From: Paraburkholderia metrosideri
Lineage (GTDB): Bacteria; Pseudomonadota; Gammaproteobacteria; Burkholderiales; Burkholderiaceae
Direction of reading: 5' to 3'
Length of the DNA stretch: 64,000 nucleotides
NCBI RefSeq assembly: GCF_904848625.1
Contig: NZ_CAJHCP010000021.1
Span: 32,405 to 96,404 of the forward strand
Shown: one piece after another, positions 26,220 through 35,644 of the stretch
How the letters are laid out: each line of letters starts with the position of its first letter
Position numbering within the stretch: position 1 is the first letter of the stretch
Notes under the pieces: generated by a model
Databases searched by the model: none
Seen by the model: the letters and a program-made list of their open reading frames with translations, nothing else
Told to the model about the DNA's origin: nothing
Position numbers and translations under genes: made by a program

Positions 26220-27431
26220 ATGAAGAAGCTACTGGCCGCGTCCGCGGCACTGGGTTTGGCAATCTCGCTTTCCTGCACCGCCTTGCACGCCGCGACGCTG
26301 TCCGTGTGGGCCGTGGATGAGCCGGACAACTACACCGAAAAGATGGCGCAGGAATTCGCCAAGCTGCATCCGGACGTGCATCTGCAAATCCGCAAGGTGG
26401 GGTTCGCCGCGCTCAACGACGAGACCATGCGTGCGGTCATGTCCGGCAGCATGCCGGACGTCGTACCGATCGATAACCCGAATACCGCGATGTTCGCGTC
26501 GAAGAATGCGTTGCTCGACCTCACGCCGTATCTGGCCAAATCGAAAGTGATCGACGCGAAGCAGATCTTCCCCGGACCGCTGAAGAACGCCAGCTGGAAC
26601 GGCAAGGTGTATGCGATTCCGCGCGGCACCAACACGCTCGCGCTGTACTACAACGAAGACATGTTCAAGGCGGCGGGCCTTGACCCGAACCGTCCGCCGC
26701 AAACGTGGGATGAACTGTACGCAGACGCCAAGAAGCTCACCGACGCGCAGAAAAACGTGTACGGCCTCGCGTTTTCGGCGATCAATAACGAAGAAGGCGT
26801 GTTCCAGTTTCTGCCATTCATTCAGGCAACGGGCGCGGATTGGGACAAGCTGAACGATCCGGGTGCGGCTCGCGCGGCGGCGTTCTGGCAGAAGCTGATG
26901 GACGCGAAAGTGGCGTCGCCCGATACGCTCACGCATACGCAGTCGGAAGCGGCGGCGACGTTCATCAACGGCAATGCCGCGATGGACATTGACGGCCCGT
27001 GGGAATTGAACGCGGTCGAGAAGGGTGCGAAGTTCAAGTGGCGTGTGGCGCTGCTGCCGACCGAGAAAGCGGGTGGTGCACGTGCGTCGGCGCTCGGCGA
27101 GCAGAATCACGCCATTCTGCGTGGCGCGAAAGATCCGGATGTCGCGTTCCAGTTCCTCGAATACATGTACTCGCAACGAGGCCGCGACTGGAACGAGTTC
27201 GGCATGCTGCCGCCGTCGAAAGACACCAACACGCCGAATCCGAAATGGCCGCAAGCGTACAAGGCGTTCAACGAGCAGATGGAATACGCGCGTGCGCGTG
27301 GTCCTAATCCGCAGTGGCCGAAAGTCTCGAAGGCGATTTCCGACGCGATGCAGTCCGTGCTGACGCATCAGGCGGCGCCAGCCCAGGCAATGACCACTGC
27401 CGGTCAGGCGGTGCAGGGCGTCGCTCACTAA
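26220..27431 (+). CDS. Sugar ABC transporter substrate-binding protein (GH31 operon)
   Basis: A 403-residue cluster-B binding protein. The signal peptide is cut after LHA, about residue 24. The mature part has the family pattern NTLALYYNEDMFKAAGLDPNRPPQTWDEL and the usual hinge and aromatic residues for oligosaccharide capture in the periplasm. It is the first gene of a five-gene operon (binding protein, two permeases, ATPase, alpha-xylosidase). The partner enzyme suggests alpha-xylosides such as isoprimeverose or xyloglucan oligosaccharides as ligand. GGAGA lies before the ATG. A hairpin separates it from the permease gene. Confidence 0.9.
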   Translation: MKKLLAASAALGLAISLSCTALHAATLSVWAVDEPDNYTEKMAQEFAKLHPDVHLQIRKVGFAALNDETMRAVMSGSMPDVVPIDNPNTAMFASKNALLDLTPYLAKSKVIDAKQIFPGPLKNASWNGKVYAIPRGTNTLALYYNEDMFKAAGLDPNRPPQTWDELYADAKKLTDAQKNVYGLAFSAINNEEGVFQFLPFIQATGADWDKLNDPGAARAAAFWQKLMDAKVASPDTLTHTQSEAAATFINGNAAMDIDGPWELNAVEKGAKFKWRVALLPTEKAGGARASALGEQNHAILRGAKDPDVAFQFLEYMYSQRGRDWNEFGMLPPSKDTNTPNPKWPQAYKAFNEQMEYARARGPNPQWPKVSKAISDAMQSVLTHQAAPAQAMTTAGQAVQGVAH

Positions 27432-27463
27432 GCAACGGGTTTTACGTCGCCGTGCTCGGGTTG

Positions 27464-27487
27464 CCGTGCGTCCTCAAGGACGCACGG
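27464..27487 (+). repeat. Intercistronic hairpin after the binding-protein gene
   Basis: Perfect 10-bp stem CCGTGCGTCC / GGACGCACGG with a TCAA tetraloop, no T-run. It lies between the binding protein and the first permease, where such stems usually protect the upstream message and lower read-through into the membrane genes. Confidence 0.75.
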
Positions 27488-27519
27488 TCGGCTCATGCCG
27501 TTCCTGTCAGATCAAAGCC

Positions 27520-28422
27520 ATGAACACATTATTGCGCCGCTTCCCGCGCGCCAATGCTTTTGAAATATCGCTGGCGGTGTTTGCGCTGCTGTATCTGCTG
27601 ATATTCGCCGGGCTGCCGCTCATTTACAACATCGTTTTGTCGTTCCAGCAGGTCGATCTGATGGAGCCCGCGACGTTGCTGCGACCCTTCGTCGGACTGG
27701 CGAATTATCGCGACGTGTTTGGACGTCCCGAAGCACGTCAGGTACTGATCAATACGGTGTTGTTCGTCGGTTTATCGCTGACGCTGCAAATCATTATTGG
27801 CTTTTTGCTAGCGCTGTTATTTGCACAGGACTTTCCGTTTGCCAGCGCAATGCGCGGTTTGTTCCTCGCCGGCTGGATCATGCCGGGGCTGGTAGTCGGC
27901 GTGATCTGGAAACTGATTTTTGCCGGCGATTACGGTGTGCTGAATCATGTGCTGATGCAAACGCATCTGCTGCACGAGAAGATTTTCTGGCTATCGGACC
28001 CCGCGTGGTCGCTGTATGCGGTGATTCTCGCAAATGTCTGGCTGGGCGTGCCCTTCAACATGCTGCTTCTGTCAGTGGGACTGGCGGCGATTCCCGCCGA
28101 CCTGTACGAAGCGGCCGAGCTCGACGGCGCGAATCCATTGCAACGCTTCGTCGGCATCACGCTGCCGATGATGAAAGCCACCCTCGGCGCAGTCATCGCG
28201 CTCGGCGCAATCATGACAATGCAGCAATTCGATCTGATTGCCGCGCTGACGCAAGGTGGTCCGGCTAATTCGTCGCAGGTCGCACAGTTCTGGTCGTGGC
28301 AATTGTCGCTGCAAACCTTCGAAGTGTCGGCAGGTTCTGCGGTGGCGACGTTGATGCTGTTGCTGGTGCTGGTCGTCGCAGTGATTTACGTGCGCTCGAC
28401 CCGCAATGAAAGGATGGTCTGA
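27520..28422 (+). CDS. Sugar ABC transporter permease 1 (MalF-like)
   Basis: A 300-residue inner-membrane protein with about six helices and the ABC-importer EAA loop YEAAELDGANPLQRFVGITLP near residue 205, which docks with the ATPase. ATG 27520 is chosen since the preceding in-frame region overlaps the intercistronic hairpin. With the next gene it forms the channel of a CUT1-type sugar importer. Confidence 0.9.
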   Translation: MNTLLRRFPRANAFEISLAVFALLYLLIFAGLPLIYNIVLSFQQVDLMEPATLLRPFVGLANYRDVFGRPEARQVLINTVLFVGLSLTLQIIIGFLLALLFAQDFPFASAMRGLFLAGWIMPGLVVGVIWKLIFAGDYGVLNHVLMQTHLLHEKIFWLSDPAWSLYAVILANVWLGVPFNMLLLSVGLAAIPADLYEAAELDGANPLQRFVGITLPMMKATLGAVIALGAIMTMQQFDLIAALTQGGPANSSQVAQFWSWQLSLQTFEVSAGSAVATLMLLLVLVVAVIYVRSTRNERMV

Positions 28423-28423
28423 C

Positions 28424-29236
28424 ATGAAGCGCTACATCCTTTTTGTGGTCGCGTTGTGTGTGACGGCGGTCTACATGTTCCCGCTGTACTGGATGTACAT
28501 CACCGTGTTCAAAAGCGCGAGCGAGATGTTCCAGTATCCGCCGAGCTTCTGGCCGCAGCATCCGGAATCGCATTTGTGGCAGGTGTTCAGCGAACGGGGC
28601 ATGGGCAATTTTTTGTGGAATTCGCTCGTGACCGCGTGCGGTACTGTGGCCGTCACGGTGTTTGTCGGCACGGGGGCCGCTTATGCGCTGGCGTTCGTAC
28701 AGAACCGCTGGACCAGCTTTGCGATTTTCACGGTATTGGTCTTGCAGGCATTGCCGTCGAGCCTGATGGTGACGCCCATCTTCACCGCATTCAAGGCGCT
28801 TGGTCTGCTCGAGACGCCGCGCCTCGCGGTGGTGATCGCGCAGATCACCAAGACGTTGCCGTTTTACATCGTTCTATGCCGTCCGAGTTTCGTACAGGTG
28901 CCACGGGAATTGCGCGATGCCGCGCTAGTGGACGGCGCTTCGCCGATGCGCGCGTTCTTCGGCGTGATCTTGCCGCTAGCCGTGAACGGCATTCTCGTGT
29001 CGGCCATTCTGGTGTTCCTGCAATCGTTCGGCGAGTACGTGTACGCCCGCTCGCTGATTCTCGACGACCAGTATCAGACTGCGACGGTGGGTCTGTCAGC
29101 GTTCGTCGGTGCAACCAAGATCGACTGGATCGGCATCATGACTTACTCGGCCATCTTCGTCACGCCGATTCTGATCGCCTTCATGTTGCTGCAACGCAGG
29201 ATCGTCGCCGGGCTGACCGCCGGCGCGCTTAAGTGA
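28424..29236 (+). CDS. Sugar ABC transporter permease 2 (MalG-like)
   Basis: A 270-residue membrane protein with about six helices and the EAA-type loop RDAALVDGASPMRAFFGVILP. ATG 28424 starts two bases after the stop of permease 1, with its ribosome site (AAAGGA) inside that gene, so the two subunits are made in equal amounts. It forms the second half of the translocation pore. Confidence 0.9.
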   Translation: MKRYILFVVALCVTAVYMFPLYWMYITVFKSASEMFQYPPSFWPQHPESHLWQVFSERGMGNFLWNSLVTACGTVAVTVFVGTGAAYALAFVQNRWTSFAIFTVLVLQALPSSLMVTPIFTAFKALGLLETPRLAVVIAQITKTLPFYIVLCRPSFVQVPRELRDAALVDGASPMRAFFGVILPLAVNGILVSAILVFLQSFGEYVYARSLILDDQYQTATVGLSAFVGATKIDWIGIMTYSAIFVTPILIAFMLLQRRIVAGLTAGALK

Positions 29237-29286
29237 ATCAAGTAACGGATACGTATTTGCCGGTGAACGCCGGCCGGAGAACCGCT

Positions 29287-30363
29287 GTGGATCGAATTCA
29301 GATCGAGCGTCTGAGCAAGAGTTACGGACCCGTGCAGGTGTTGAAAGACATCGATATCCGCGTGCCGGAGGGGTGTTTTGTCGCGCTGATCGGGCCATCG
29401 GGTTGTGGCAAGTCGACGTTGTTGCGCACGATTGCCGGACTCGAACGGAGTACCGGTGGCACGTTGCGCATCGACGGCAAGGTGGTGAACGATATGCCGC
29501 CGCGTAAGCGCGATGTCGCGATGGTGTTCCAGAGCTATGCGCTGTATCCGCATATGAACATCGAAAAGAACATGTCGTATTCGCTGCGCTTGCGACGCAC
29601 CGCGCCGCAGGCGATCCGCGAATGCATCGATGGTGTGGCGCGCACGTTGGGACTGGAGCAGTTGCTCGCCCGTATGCCGCGTCAGTTGTCTGGCGGGCAG
29701 CGGCAGCGCGTCGCGATGGGTCGCGCGATTGTCAGAAACCCCAAAGTGTTTCTGTTCGATGAGCCGCTGTCGAATCTCGACGCGGCGTTGCGGGTCCACA
29801 TGCGTTCCGAAATTCGCAAGTTGCATGAGCGGCTGAAAGCGACGTCGGTGTATGTCACGCACGATCAGATCGAGGCGATGACGATGGCCGATCATGTCGT
29901 CGTGTTGCGCGCGGGGCAGGTCGAACAGCAGGGTGCGCCGCTGGATCTGTATCACCGTCCCGCTAACAAATTTGTCGCGGGCTTTATCGGCTCGCCATCG
30001 ATGAACTTTATCGAGGCCGTCATCGGTCCCGACGGACGCAACGCGCAGTTCGGCGGTGCGCAGTCGCAGACGCTTGACCTCGGCCCCGGTCGGACCTTGC
30101 CTGCCGGCACGGCGGTCTGGCTCGGCTTGCGTCCGGAGCATCTGCGTTTTCAAGGTGGTGAGCGAGGCATCAACGCCGTGGTCGATAGCGTGGAGACAAC
30201 GGGGTCGATGACGTTTGCGTCCATCCGGGTGGACGGGGTCGAAGCGATGATGCTGGTCTCGCACGCGGGCGTTTCGTCGATGCGAAGCGGCGATGCAGTG
30301 AATCTCGACATTGACAACGAGCACATCCACGTCTTCGACCGGAAGACGGAACGGGCGCTGTAA
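29287..30363 (+). CDS. Sugar ABC transporter ATPase (MalK/UgpC-like)
   Basis: A 358-residue ATPase with Walker A GPSGCGKST, signature LSGGQRQRVAMGRA, Walker B FLFDEPLSNLDA and switch region VTHDQ, followed by the C-terminal OB-fold/TOBE regulatory domain (about 240-358) of CUT1 transporters. GTG 29287 is preferred because GGAGA at 29276-29280 is well placed and gives the usual MDRIQIERL-type start; an alternative GTG at 29233 overlaps the permease stop. It energises import by the two preceding permeases. Confidence 0.9.
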   Translation: MDRIQIERLSKSYGPVQVLKDIDIRVPEGCFVALIGPSGCGKSTLLRTIAGLERSTGGTLRIDGKVVNDMPPRKRDVAMVFQSYALYPHMNIEKNMSYSLRLRRTAPQAIRECIDGVARTLGLEQLLARMPRQLSGGQRQRVAMGRAIVRNPKVFLFDEPLSNLDAALRVHMRSEIRKLHERLKATSVYVTHDQIEAMTMADHVVVLRAGQVEQQGAPLDLYHRPANKFVAGFIGSPSMNFIEAVIGPDGRNAQFGGAQSQTLDLGPGRTLPAGTAVWLGLRPEHLRFQGGERGINAVVDSVETTGSMTFASIRVDGVEAMMLVSHAGVSSMRSGDAVNLDIDNEHIHVFDRKTERAL

Positions 30364-30453
30364 AGCAACGAACGCACTTTAACGTTTGCACTCCATTGAC
30401 TTTCGTTCCGCCGTCCGGCGGAGCGGGTATCAACACGCAATGAGAAAGCTTGT

Positions 30454-32778
30454 ATGAAAATCAGCGATGGCAACTGGTTGATCCGTGACGGCCTGAATGT
30501 GCTGTACTCGGCTGCGCTGCACAGCGTGGAAACGGTCGGCGATGAACTGCTCGTTCACGCCGCACCGCGCGACGTATCGAGCCGCGAGCGACAACTCGAT
30601 ACCGGCCTGCTCACGTGGCGGTTCTTTTCTCCGCAGGACGGTGTGATCGGCGTGACGATCGAGCATTTTCGCGGCACGCGCTGTACGGGTCCGCATTTCC
30701 AGCTTAACCGCGACAATGTGAAGGTCACCACGCGCAATACCGGGGACGAGGCCACGCTCACTAGCGGTTCGCTTAGCGTGCGCATTGCCAAAACAGGCGA
30801 CTGGTGCGTGGATTTCCTGCGCGACGGTCAGCGCATCACCGGTAGTGGGTTTCGCGGCGCGGGTCATGTCAGCGACGCTAACCAGAGCGATGCACCGTTC
30901 ATGTTCGAGCGACTCGACCTCAGCGTCGGCGAAAACGTGTATGGACTAGGCGAGCGCTTCACCGCTTTCGTCAAGAACGGGCAAGTGGTCGAGAGCTGGA
31001 ATCGCGACGGCGGCACCGGCACCGAACAGGCTTATAAAAACGTGCCGTTCTATCTGACCAATCGCGGCTATGGCGTGCTGGTGAATCATCCGGAAAACGT
31101 CTCGTTCGAAGTGGGCAGCGAGAAAGTGGCGAAGATGCAATTCAGCGTTGCCGGTGAGAGGCTCGAGTACTACGTGATTGACGGTCCCACGCCGAAAGCG
31201 GTGCTCGAACGCTTCACACGTCTGACCGGTCGGCCTGCGTTACCGCCGGCCTGGTCGTTCGGCTTGTGGCTCACCACGTCCTTCACGACGAATTACGACG
31301 AAGCGACGGTGAATCATTTCATCGACGGCATGGCGGAGCGCGGCATTCCGCTGCACGTTTTCCACTTCGACTGCTTCTGGATGAAGGCTTTCCACTGGTG
31401 CGATTTCGAGTGGAACCGCGAAACCTTCCCCGATCCCAGAGCGATGCTGGCACGGCTGAAGGCGCGTGGGTTGAAGATATGTCTGTGGATCAACCCGTAT
31501 ATCGCGCAGCCGTCGCCGCTGTTTGCCGAAGGCATGGAGAAGGGTTACCTGTTGTGCAAGCCGAATGGCGACGTGTGGCAGTGGAACCGCTGGCAACCTG
31601 GCCAGGGCATCGTCGACTTTACGAATCCGGCGGCCGCGCAATGGTACGCAGGCCATTTGCGACGCCTGCTGGACATGGGCGTGGATTGCTTCAAGACGGA
31701 TTTCGGCGAGCGGATTCCCACCGACGTGGTGTATCACGACGGCTCTGATCCGCAGAAGATGCACAACTACTACAGCTACCTGTACAACAAGGTCGTGTTC
31801 GACGTACTGCGAGAGGTGCGCGGCGAAGGTGAGGCGGTGGTCTTCGCGCGCTCGGGTACGGTGGGCAGCCAGCAATTGCCCGTGCATTGGGGCGGCGATT
31901 GCAGCGCAACTTACGAGTCGATGGCGGAGACGCTGCGCGGCGGCTTGTCCCTCGGTCTTAGCGGCTTTGGCTTCTGGAGTCACGATATTGGCGGCTTCGA
32001 GCACACCGCGCCAGCCGATGTCTATAAGCGCTGGTGCGCTTTCGGGCTGCTGTCGAGCCATAGTCGTCTGCACGGCAGCAAGTCGTATCGTGTTCCATGG
32101 TTGTTCGACGATGAAGCGGTCGAAGTGGTGCGGCATTTCACGGAGTGGAAATCGCGCTTGATGCCCTACCTGTTCGACGCTGCAAAGCAGGCTGTGGATC
32201 ATGGCACGCCGATGTTGCGCGCCATGCTGCTGGAGTTTCCCGGCGATCCCGCGTGCGATTATCTCGATCGTCAGTATCTGCTCGGCGATGCGTTGCTGGT
32301 CGCGCCGGTATTTAATGCGGTCGGTGACGTGGATTTCTATCTGCCTGCAGGGCGCTGGACGCATCTGTTCAGTGGCGAGCAGGTCGAAGGCGGCCGCTGG
32401 ATCCGCGAACGGCACGGATTCATGAGCCTGCCGCTGTTCGTACGGCCCAACACGCTGCTTGCGTTAGGCACCGAAGATCAACGTCCCGACTATGACTACA
32501 CGAAGCAGAGTGAACTGCATCTGTTCGAACTGGACGATGGCAAGTCAGCCATGGCGACATTACGCGATCTCGGCGGCGCGGCAGTCACGCATGTCAGCGT
32601 GACGCGACAAGGCGATACGTTGCGGATCCGGCGGAATGGGGTGCAGGGTCCGCTGCCCCTGGTGTTGCGTCAGTGGAGTGGCTTGCGGGATGCGGGCGGT
32701 TTGCCGACACGGGCAGGCGAGACGGGCGTGACGATTACGTTGCCAGCGGGTGAAGGAGACGTGACGGTACACGTTTAA
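30454..32778 (+). CDS. yicI: GH31 alpha-xylosidase, YicI type
   Basis: A 774-residue glycoside hydrolase family 31 enzyme. The nucleophile D416 lies in KTDFGERIPTD and the acid/base D482 in HWGGDCSATYE; both positions match those known for E. coli YicI. The motifs FHFDCFWMK, GFGFWSHDIGGF and LHGSKSYRVPW are specific to the YicI group, which removes alpha-linked xylose (as in isoprimeverose) rather than glucose. No signal peptide, so it acts in the cytoplasm on the sugar imported by the four upstream genes. The start at 30454 follows the ATPase by 90 bases. Released xylose can feed the oxidation genes at 52651-61835. Confidence 0.93.
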   Translation: MKISDGNWLIRDGLNVLYSAALHSVETVGDELLVHAAPRDVSSRERQLDTGLLTWRFFSPQDGVIGVTIEHFRGTRCTGPHFQLNRDNVKVTTRNTGDEATLTSGSLSVRIAKTGDWCVDFLRDGQRITGSGFRGAGHVSDANQSDAPFMFERLDLSVGENVYGLGERFTAFVKNGQVVESWNRDGGTGTEQAYKNVPFYLTNRGYGVLVNHPENVSFEVGSEKVAKMQFSVAGERLEYYVIDGPTPKAVLERFTRLTGRPALPPAWSFGLWLTTSFTTNYDEATVNHFIDGMAERGIPLHVFHFDCFWMKAFHWCDFEWNRETFPDPRAMLARLKARGLKICLWINPYIAQPSPLFAEGMEKGYLLCKPNGDVWQWNRWQPGQGIVDFTNPAAAQWYAGHLRRLLDMGVDCFKTDFGERIPTDVVYHDGSDPQKMHNYYSYLYNKVVFDVLREVRGEGEAVVFARSGTVGSQQLPVHWGGDCSATYESMAETLRGGLSLGLSGFGFWSHDIGGFEHTAPADVYKRWCAFGLLSSHSRLHGSKSYRVPWLFDDEAVEVVRHFTEWKSRLMPYLFDAAKQAVDHGTPMLRAMLLEFPGDPACDYLDRQYLLGDALLVAPVFNAVGDVDFYLPAGRWTHLFSGEQVEGGRWIRERHGFMSLPLFVRPNTLLALGTEDQRPDYDYTKQSELHLFELDDGKSAMATLRDLGGAAVTHVSVTRQGDTLRIRRNGVQGPLPLVLRQWSGLRDAGGLPTRAGETGVTITLPAGEGDVTVHV

Positions 32779-33075
32779 CGCAGCGTGTTATCGATCCGGG
32801 CGATGCTTCACACGGGGACACACGTTCCCGGCAACGCCTGGAACACGCAGCGATACGCGCCCGGTGCGTAATACAAGAAACGTGGAACAGACGTCACGTA
32901 AATTCTTGTCCATTCCGCAGACCTTATAGCCCGAGTAACCTCAAAGGTCAGCGCGCTATCACGGCGGCGTCCACATCCGCTGCACAATCATCCAGCTTGT
33001 TAAAGCAGACGCAAACGTTAAACGTTAAACGCGCGGACGTTTCGAATATCGTCCGCGCGTGGTTTGCGTTTGCGT
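32779..33075. other. Short gene-free interval
   Basis: About 297 bases between convergent genes. It holds tandem AAACGTTAAACGTTAAACG-like repeats near 33017-33034 but no clear terminator or gene. Confidence 0.5.
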
Positions 33076-33369
33076 TCAACGTCCGCGAGAAAGCAGATTG
33101 TTCACCGACGTGACGCCGTCTACCGACGTGGCGCTTCGTTCAGCCAGCGCGACCTGGGTGCGCTCAGGTACCCAGCCGATCAGCGTAACGTGCCCCGAGT
33201 TCGCAAAAACAAACACATGAGACAGGCTCACGCCGTTACGCGCCGCTGACACGCGGACGCTGTGGGCGAGTTGTCCGTCACTCATCGACGAATCGGTGTC
33301 AGCATGGACGGCGGGTGTGATTGCGCCGGTAATCAACAGCACGAGAGTGGATGCAATGGCCTTTTTCAC
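33076..33369 (-). CDS. Small periplasmic BON-domain protein
   Basis: A 97-residue exported protein with a signal peptide cut after VHA (about residue 22) and one BON domain (VRVSAARNGVSLSHVFVFANSGHVTLIGWVP pattern: helix then GxVTLxGxV strand, then ...VTSVNNLL). BON proteins bind phospholipid or other envelope surfaces and are often stress-induced. The start is GTG at 33369 with AAGGAG at 33375-33380, which rules out the longer upstream frame. It stands alone, convergent with the alpha-xylosidase operon. Confidence 0.82.
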   Translation of the reverse strand: MKKAIASTLVLLITGAITPAVHADTDSSMSDGQLAHSVRVSAARNGVSLSHVFVFANSGHVTLIGWVPERTQVALAERSATSVDGVTSVNNLLSRGR

Positions 33370-34269
33370 AATAACTCCTTTGCAGAGAGGCAAATTTGCC
33401 GGCGAACTCCGGCAACAACGCTTCCGGTCGGACTCCAGGATGGGCCACGGAAGTCAACGACAAAAGCCCTGTCCGCGCCATGCATACCCATCTTTTTCGA
33501 TGGTGCGTCTGGGGATTTTGTCTGTCGGGACGTTTGGAGGAGGTGTTGTCGCCCGGCGAAAAGCTTGCGCGTTCATCGTGGTGGAACGCGAGGGTGGACT
33601 TGCGGCGTGGCGCGGGCCAGTCGAAGCCGATCGGGTCATGACCTGTGTGGTGGAATCAGCCAGAGGCAGGCAAGCCCTCTAATGCGATTCCAGGCCGCGT
33701 GTCCAGCGCTCTCAAGCTGGGCACGACCCGTGATTCGGCGTCCTATATCGAAATCATAATCCCGAATAAAAACCCGTGCTGGCGGCGGCGAGAACCGCAG
33801 CGGGGACGTCCACGATGGCCGCCATTTCTTCGCGTTTCGGGAATACAAAACGCGAAGATCAAAGAAATTGCGCCGGTGACTCGTCAAGCCCGAACTTTTG
33901 TCGTTGCATTTGTGCAACATCAAAATTGACTTTCACGCCCGTTCAAACGACTCCACGTCTTTTGCAAGCCGACGCGACGGCAGCGCATGCGGTCTGAGTC
34001 AATTTTCGCTGCATGGATTCAAACGGATTTGCCAGGCAGATGACCATGACGACATGGTCACAAAGCGTGTGCTACTTCGTCATCGAATCGCGCGCAACCG
34101 CTATGAGCAACAGCGTTTTCCCTGACACGGAAGATCGTTACGGCACGCCATGGCCATACCTATAATCGCCTCGAAATGTGAAGCGGACATTTCAGCAAAG
34201 CGGGGAGTGTGCGGAGTTAGTACATGTCCTGAGCGGCTCGGAGACGCCAAAACGAATATAGGATATCTA
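33370..34269. other. Long gene-free interval before the porin
   Basis: About 900 bases. Several overlapping open frames exist on both strands, but none has a ribosome site, a family motif or consistent codon use. The right end must hold the porin promoter. Nothing else is supported. Confidence 0.5.
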
Positions 34270-35421
34270 ATGAAAAAAACAGTTATTGCATTGTCCCTGA
34301 TGGCAGCGGCAGCGGCGGCACACGCGCAAAGTAGCGTCACACTTTACGGTCGTATCGACAACGGCATTCAGTACGAAACCGGCATTCCTGGTGGTCACGC
34401 ATGGGCCGCTGAAAGCGGTAACTGGGGCTGCTCGTGGTTCGGTTTGGAAGGCTCTGAAGATCTGGGCGGCGGTACGAAGGCGATCTTCCAGTTGGAAGGG
34501 CAGTTGAATACGATGACTGGCGCGTCGGCGGGCAATCTGTTCGGCCGTCACGCAACGGTGGGCTTCACGAATGACCACTTCGGTCTGTTCAAGATGGGTA
34601 ACCTCGGCGCTGGCGAACTGTCGCAGGACAGCTGGGGCACCGACCCGCAGTTGATGCAGCGTTACGCTATCTCGACGCTGGTGCGTGGTCGTAACTGGGC
34701 GAGCGCAAGCAACGGTGCAGAGTACAACTCGCCTGTTCTGCTCGGCGGCCTCGTCCTGAAGGGCCAATACTCGCTCACGAACAACACGAGCTGGAATTCG
34801 GCACCGGTTAATTCCGCTGGCGTGCCGACCGGCCAGGGCCGTACCAATGCTGTCGAAGGTATCTACACGTTCGGCAGCGGCGACTTCCGTGTGATCTATG
34901 ACGAAGTCCGCGGCGCTGACGGATCGTTCAACAACGTCTACTCGGCCTCGCGCTCGATCCTGGCTGGCGGCACGTACGTGATCGGTCCTGTGAAGCTGTA
35001 TGCCGGCTACCAGCACTTGAGCGCACCTGACGCGACCAACGCAAGCATGGGCGTGACCGCTGCATCGCAGCCGAATGGCGTGGGCGCTCCGACCGGCGTG
35101 AATCATGAATGGCTCGGCGCTGCATGGCAGGTGACGAGTGCCACGGCCCTGACCGGCGCTGTCTTCCATGCGAATGCGAACAACGGCAACGGTAATGCAA
35201 CGCTGTTCACGCTCGCAGCGACCTATGCGCTGTCCAAGCGTACGTTCCTTTACACGGAAGCCGGCTACATCCACAACAGCTCGACGTCGAACATCAACCT
35301 CGGCAACGGCCCGTACGGCAACAACAACTTTGACCCGGCTACCGGCACGTCGTCCAACGGCAACCCGGACTATGGTCACAGCCAGACTGGTGTCTTCGCC
35401 GGCATCATGACCACGTTCTAA
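34270..35421 (+). CDS. Outer-membrane porin, OmpC-type (Gram-negative trimeric porin)
   Basis: A 383-residue porin. The signal peptide MKKTVIALSLMAAAAAAHA is followed by QSSVTLYGRIDNGI, the standard first strand of betaproteobacterial porins, and the protein ends in ...GVFAGIMTTF with the C-terminal phenylalanine needed for barrel assembly. The loop-3 type FGRHATVGF motif is present. ATG 34270 is the only start giving a clean signal peptide. It may provide the outer-membrane entry path for the neighbouring sugar importers, but porins of this type are usually general. It has its own terminator. Confidence 0.93.
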   Translation: MKKTVIALSLMAAAAAAHAQSSVTLYGRIDNGIQYETGIPGGHAWAAESGNWGCSWFGLEGSEDLGGGTKAIFQLEGQLNTMTGASAGNLFGRHATVGFTNDHFGLFKMGNLGAGELSQDSWGTDPQLMQRYAISTLVRGRNWASASNGAEYNSPVLLGGLVLKGQYSLTNNTSWNSAPVNSAGVPTGQGRTNAVEGIYTFGSGDFRVIYDEVRGADGSFNNVYSASRSILAGGTYVIGPVKLYAGYQHLSAPDATNASMGVTAASQPNGVGAPTGVNHEWLGAAWQVTSATALTGAVFHANANNGNGNATLFTLAATYALSKRTFLYTEAGYIHNSSTSNINLGNGPYGNNNFDPATGTSSNGNPDYGHSQTGVFAGIMTTF

Positions 35422-35496
35422 GTAGCAAATTGCCTGACCGGCAATCGTAGTGATCTCTGTGTTTCTAGTACTGCTTATATCTCTTTTCGTAGAGAG

Positions 35497-35542
35497 GCCG
35501 GTGCGACGCATCCTCCACCCTCGTCGCCCCGGCTGCTTTTTT
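35497..35542 (+). terminator. Rho-independent terminator of the porin gene
   Basis: Twelve-base stem (35497-35508 with 35522-35533, one mismatch) and a T6 run at 35537-35542. Confidence 0.85.
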
Positions 35543-35608
35543 CTGTAGTTACTTCAGGGATAGAAAGGTGTACGTAGTTTAGGCTCAAAAGCCTAGGGTT
35601 TACTCATG

Positions 35609-35626
35609 TTTGAAAGCGCTTTCAAA
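35609..35626. promoter_or_regulatory. LacI-type operator TTTGAAAGCGCTTTCAAA
   Basis: Perfect 18-bp palindrome with central CG, 19 bases before the LacI gene at 35645. The same core is found at 36784 ahead of the importer operon, so it is the likely autoregulatory site. Confidence 0.85.
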
Positions 35627-35644
35627 GCCGGTATTCTGTAGAGC

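Noticed and set aside
33262..33929. Several overlapping small frames before the porin
   Set aside because: They overlap each other in different frames, lack ribosome sites and show no family character.
34267..35511. 414-residue minus-strand frame opposite the porin
   Set aside because: Antisense to a complete porin with signal peptide and C-terminal Phe; no ribosome site or motif.
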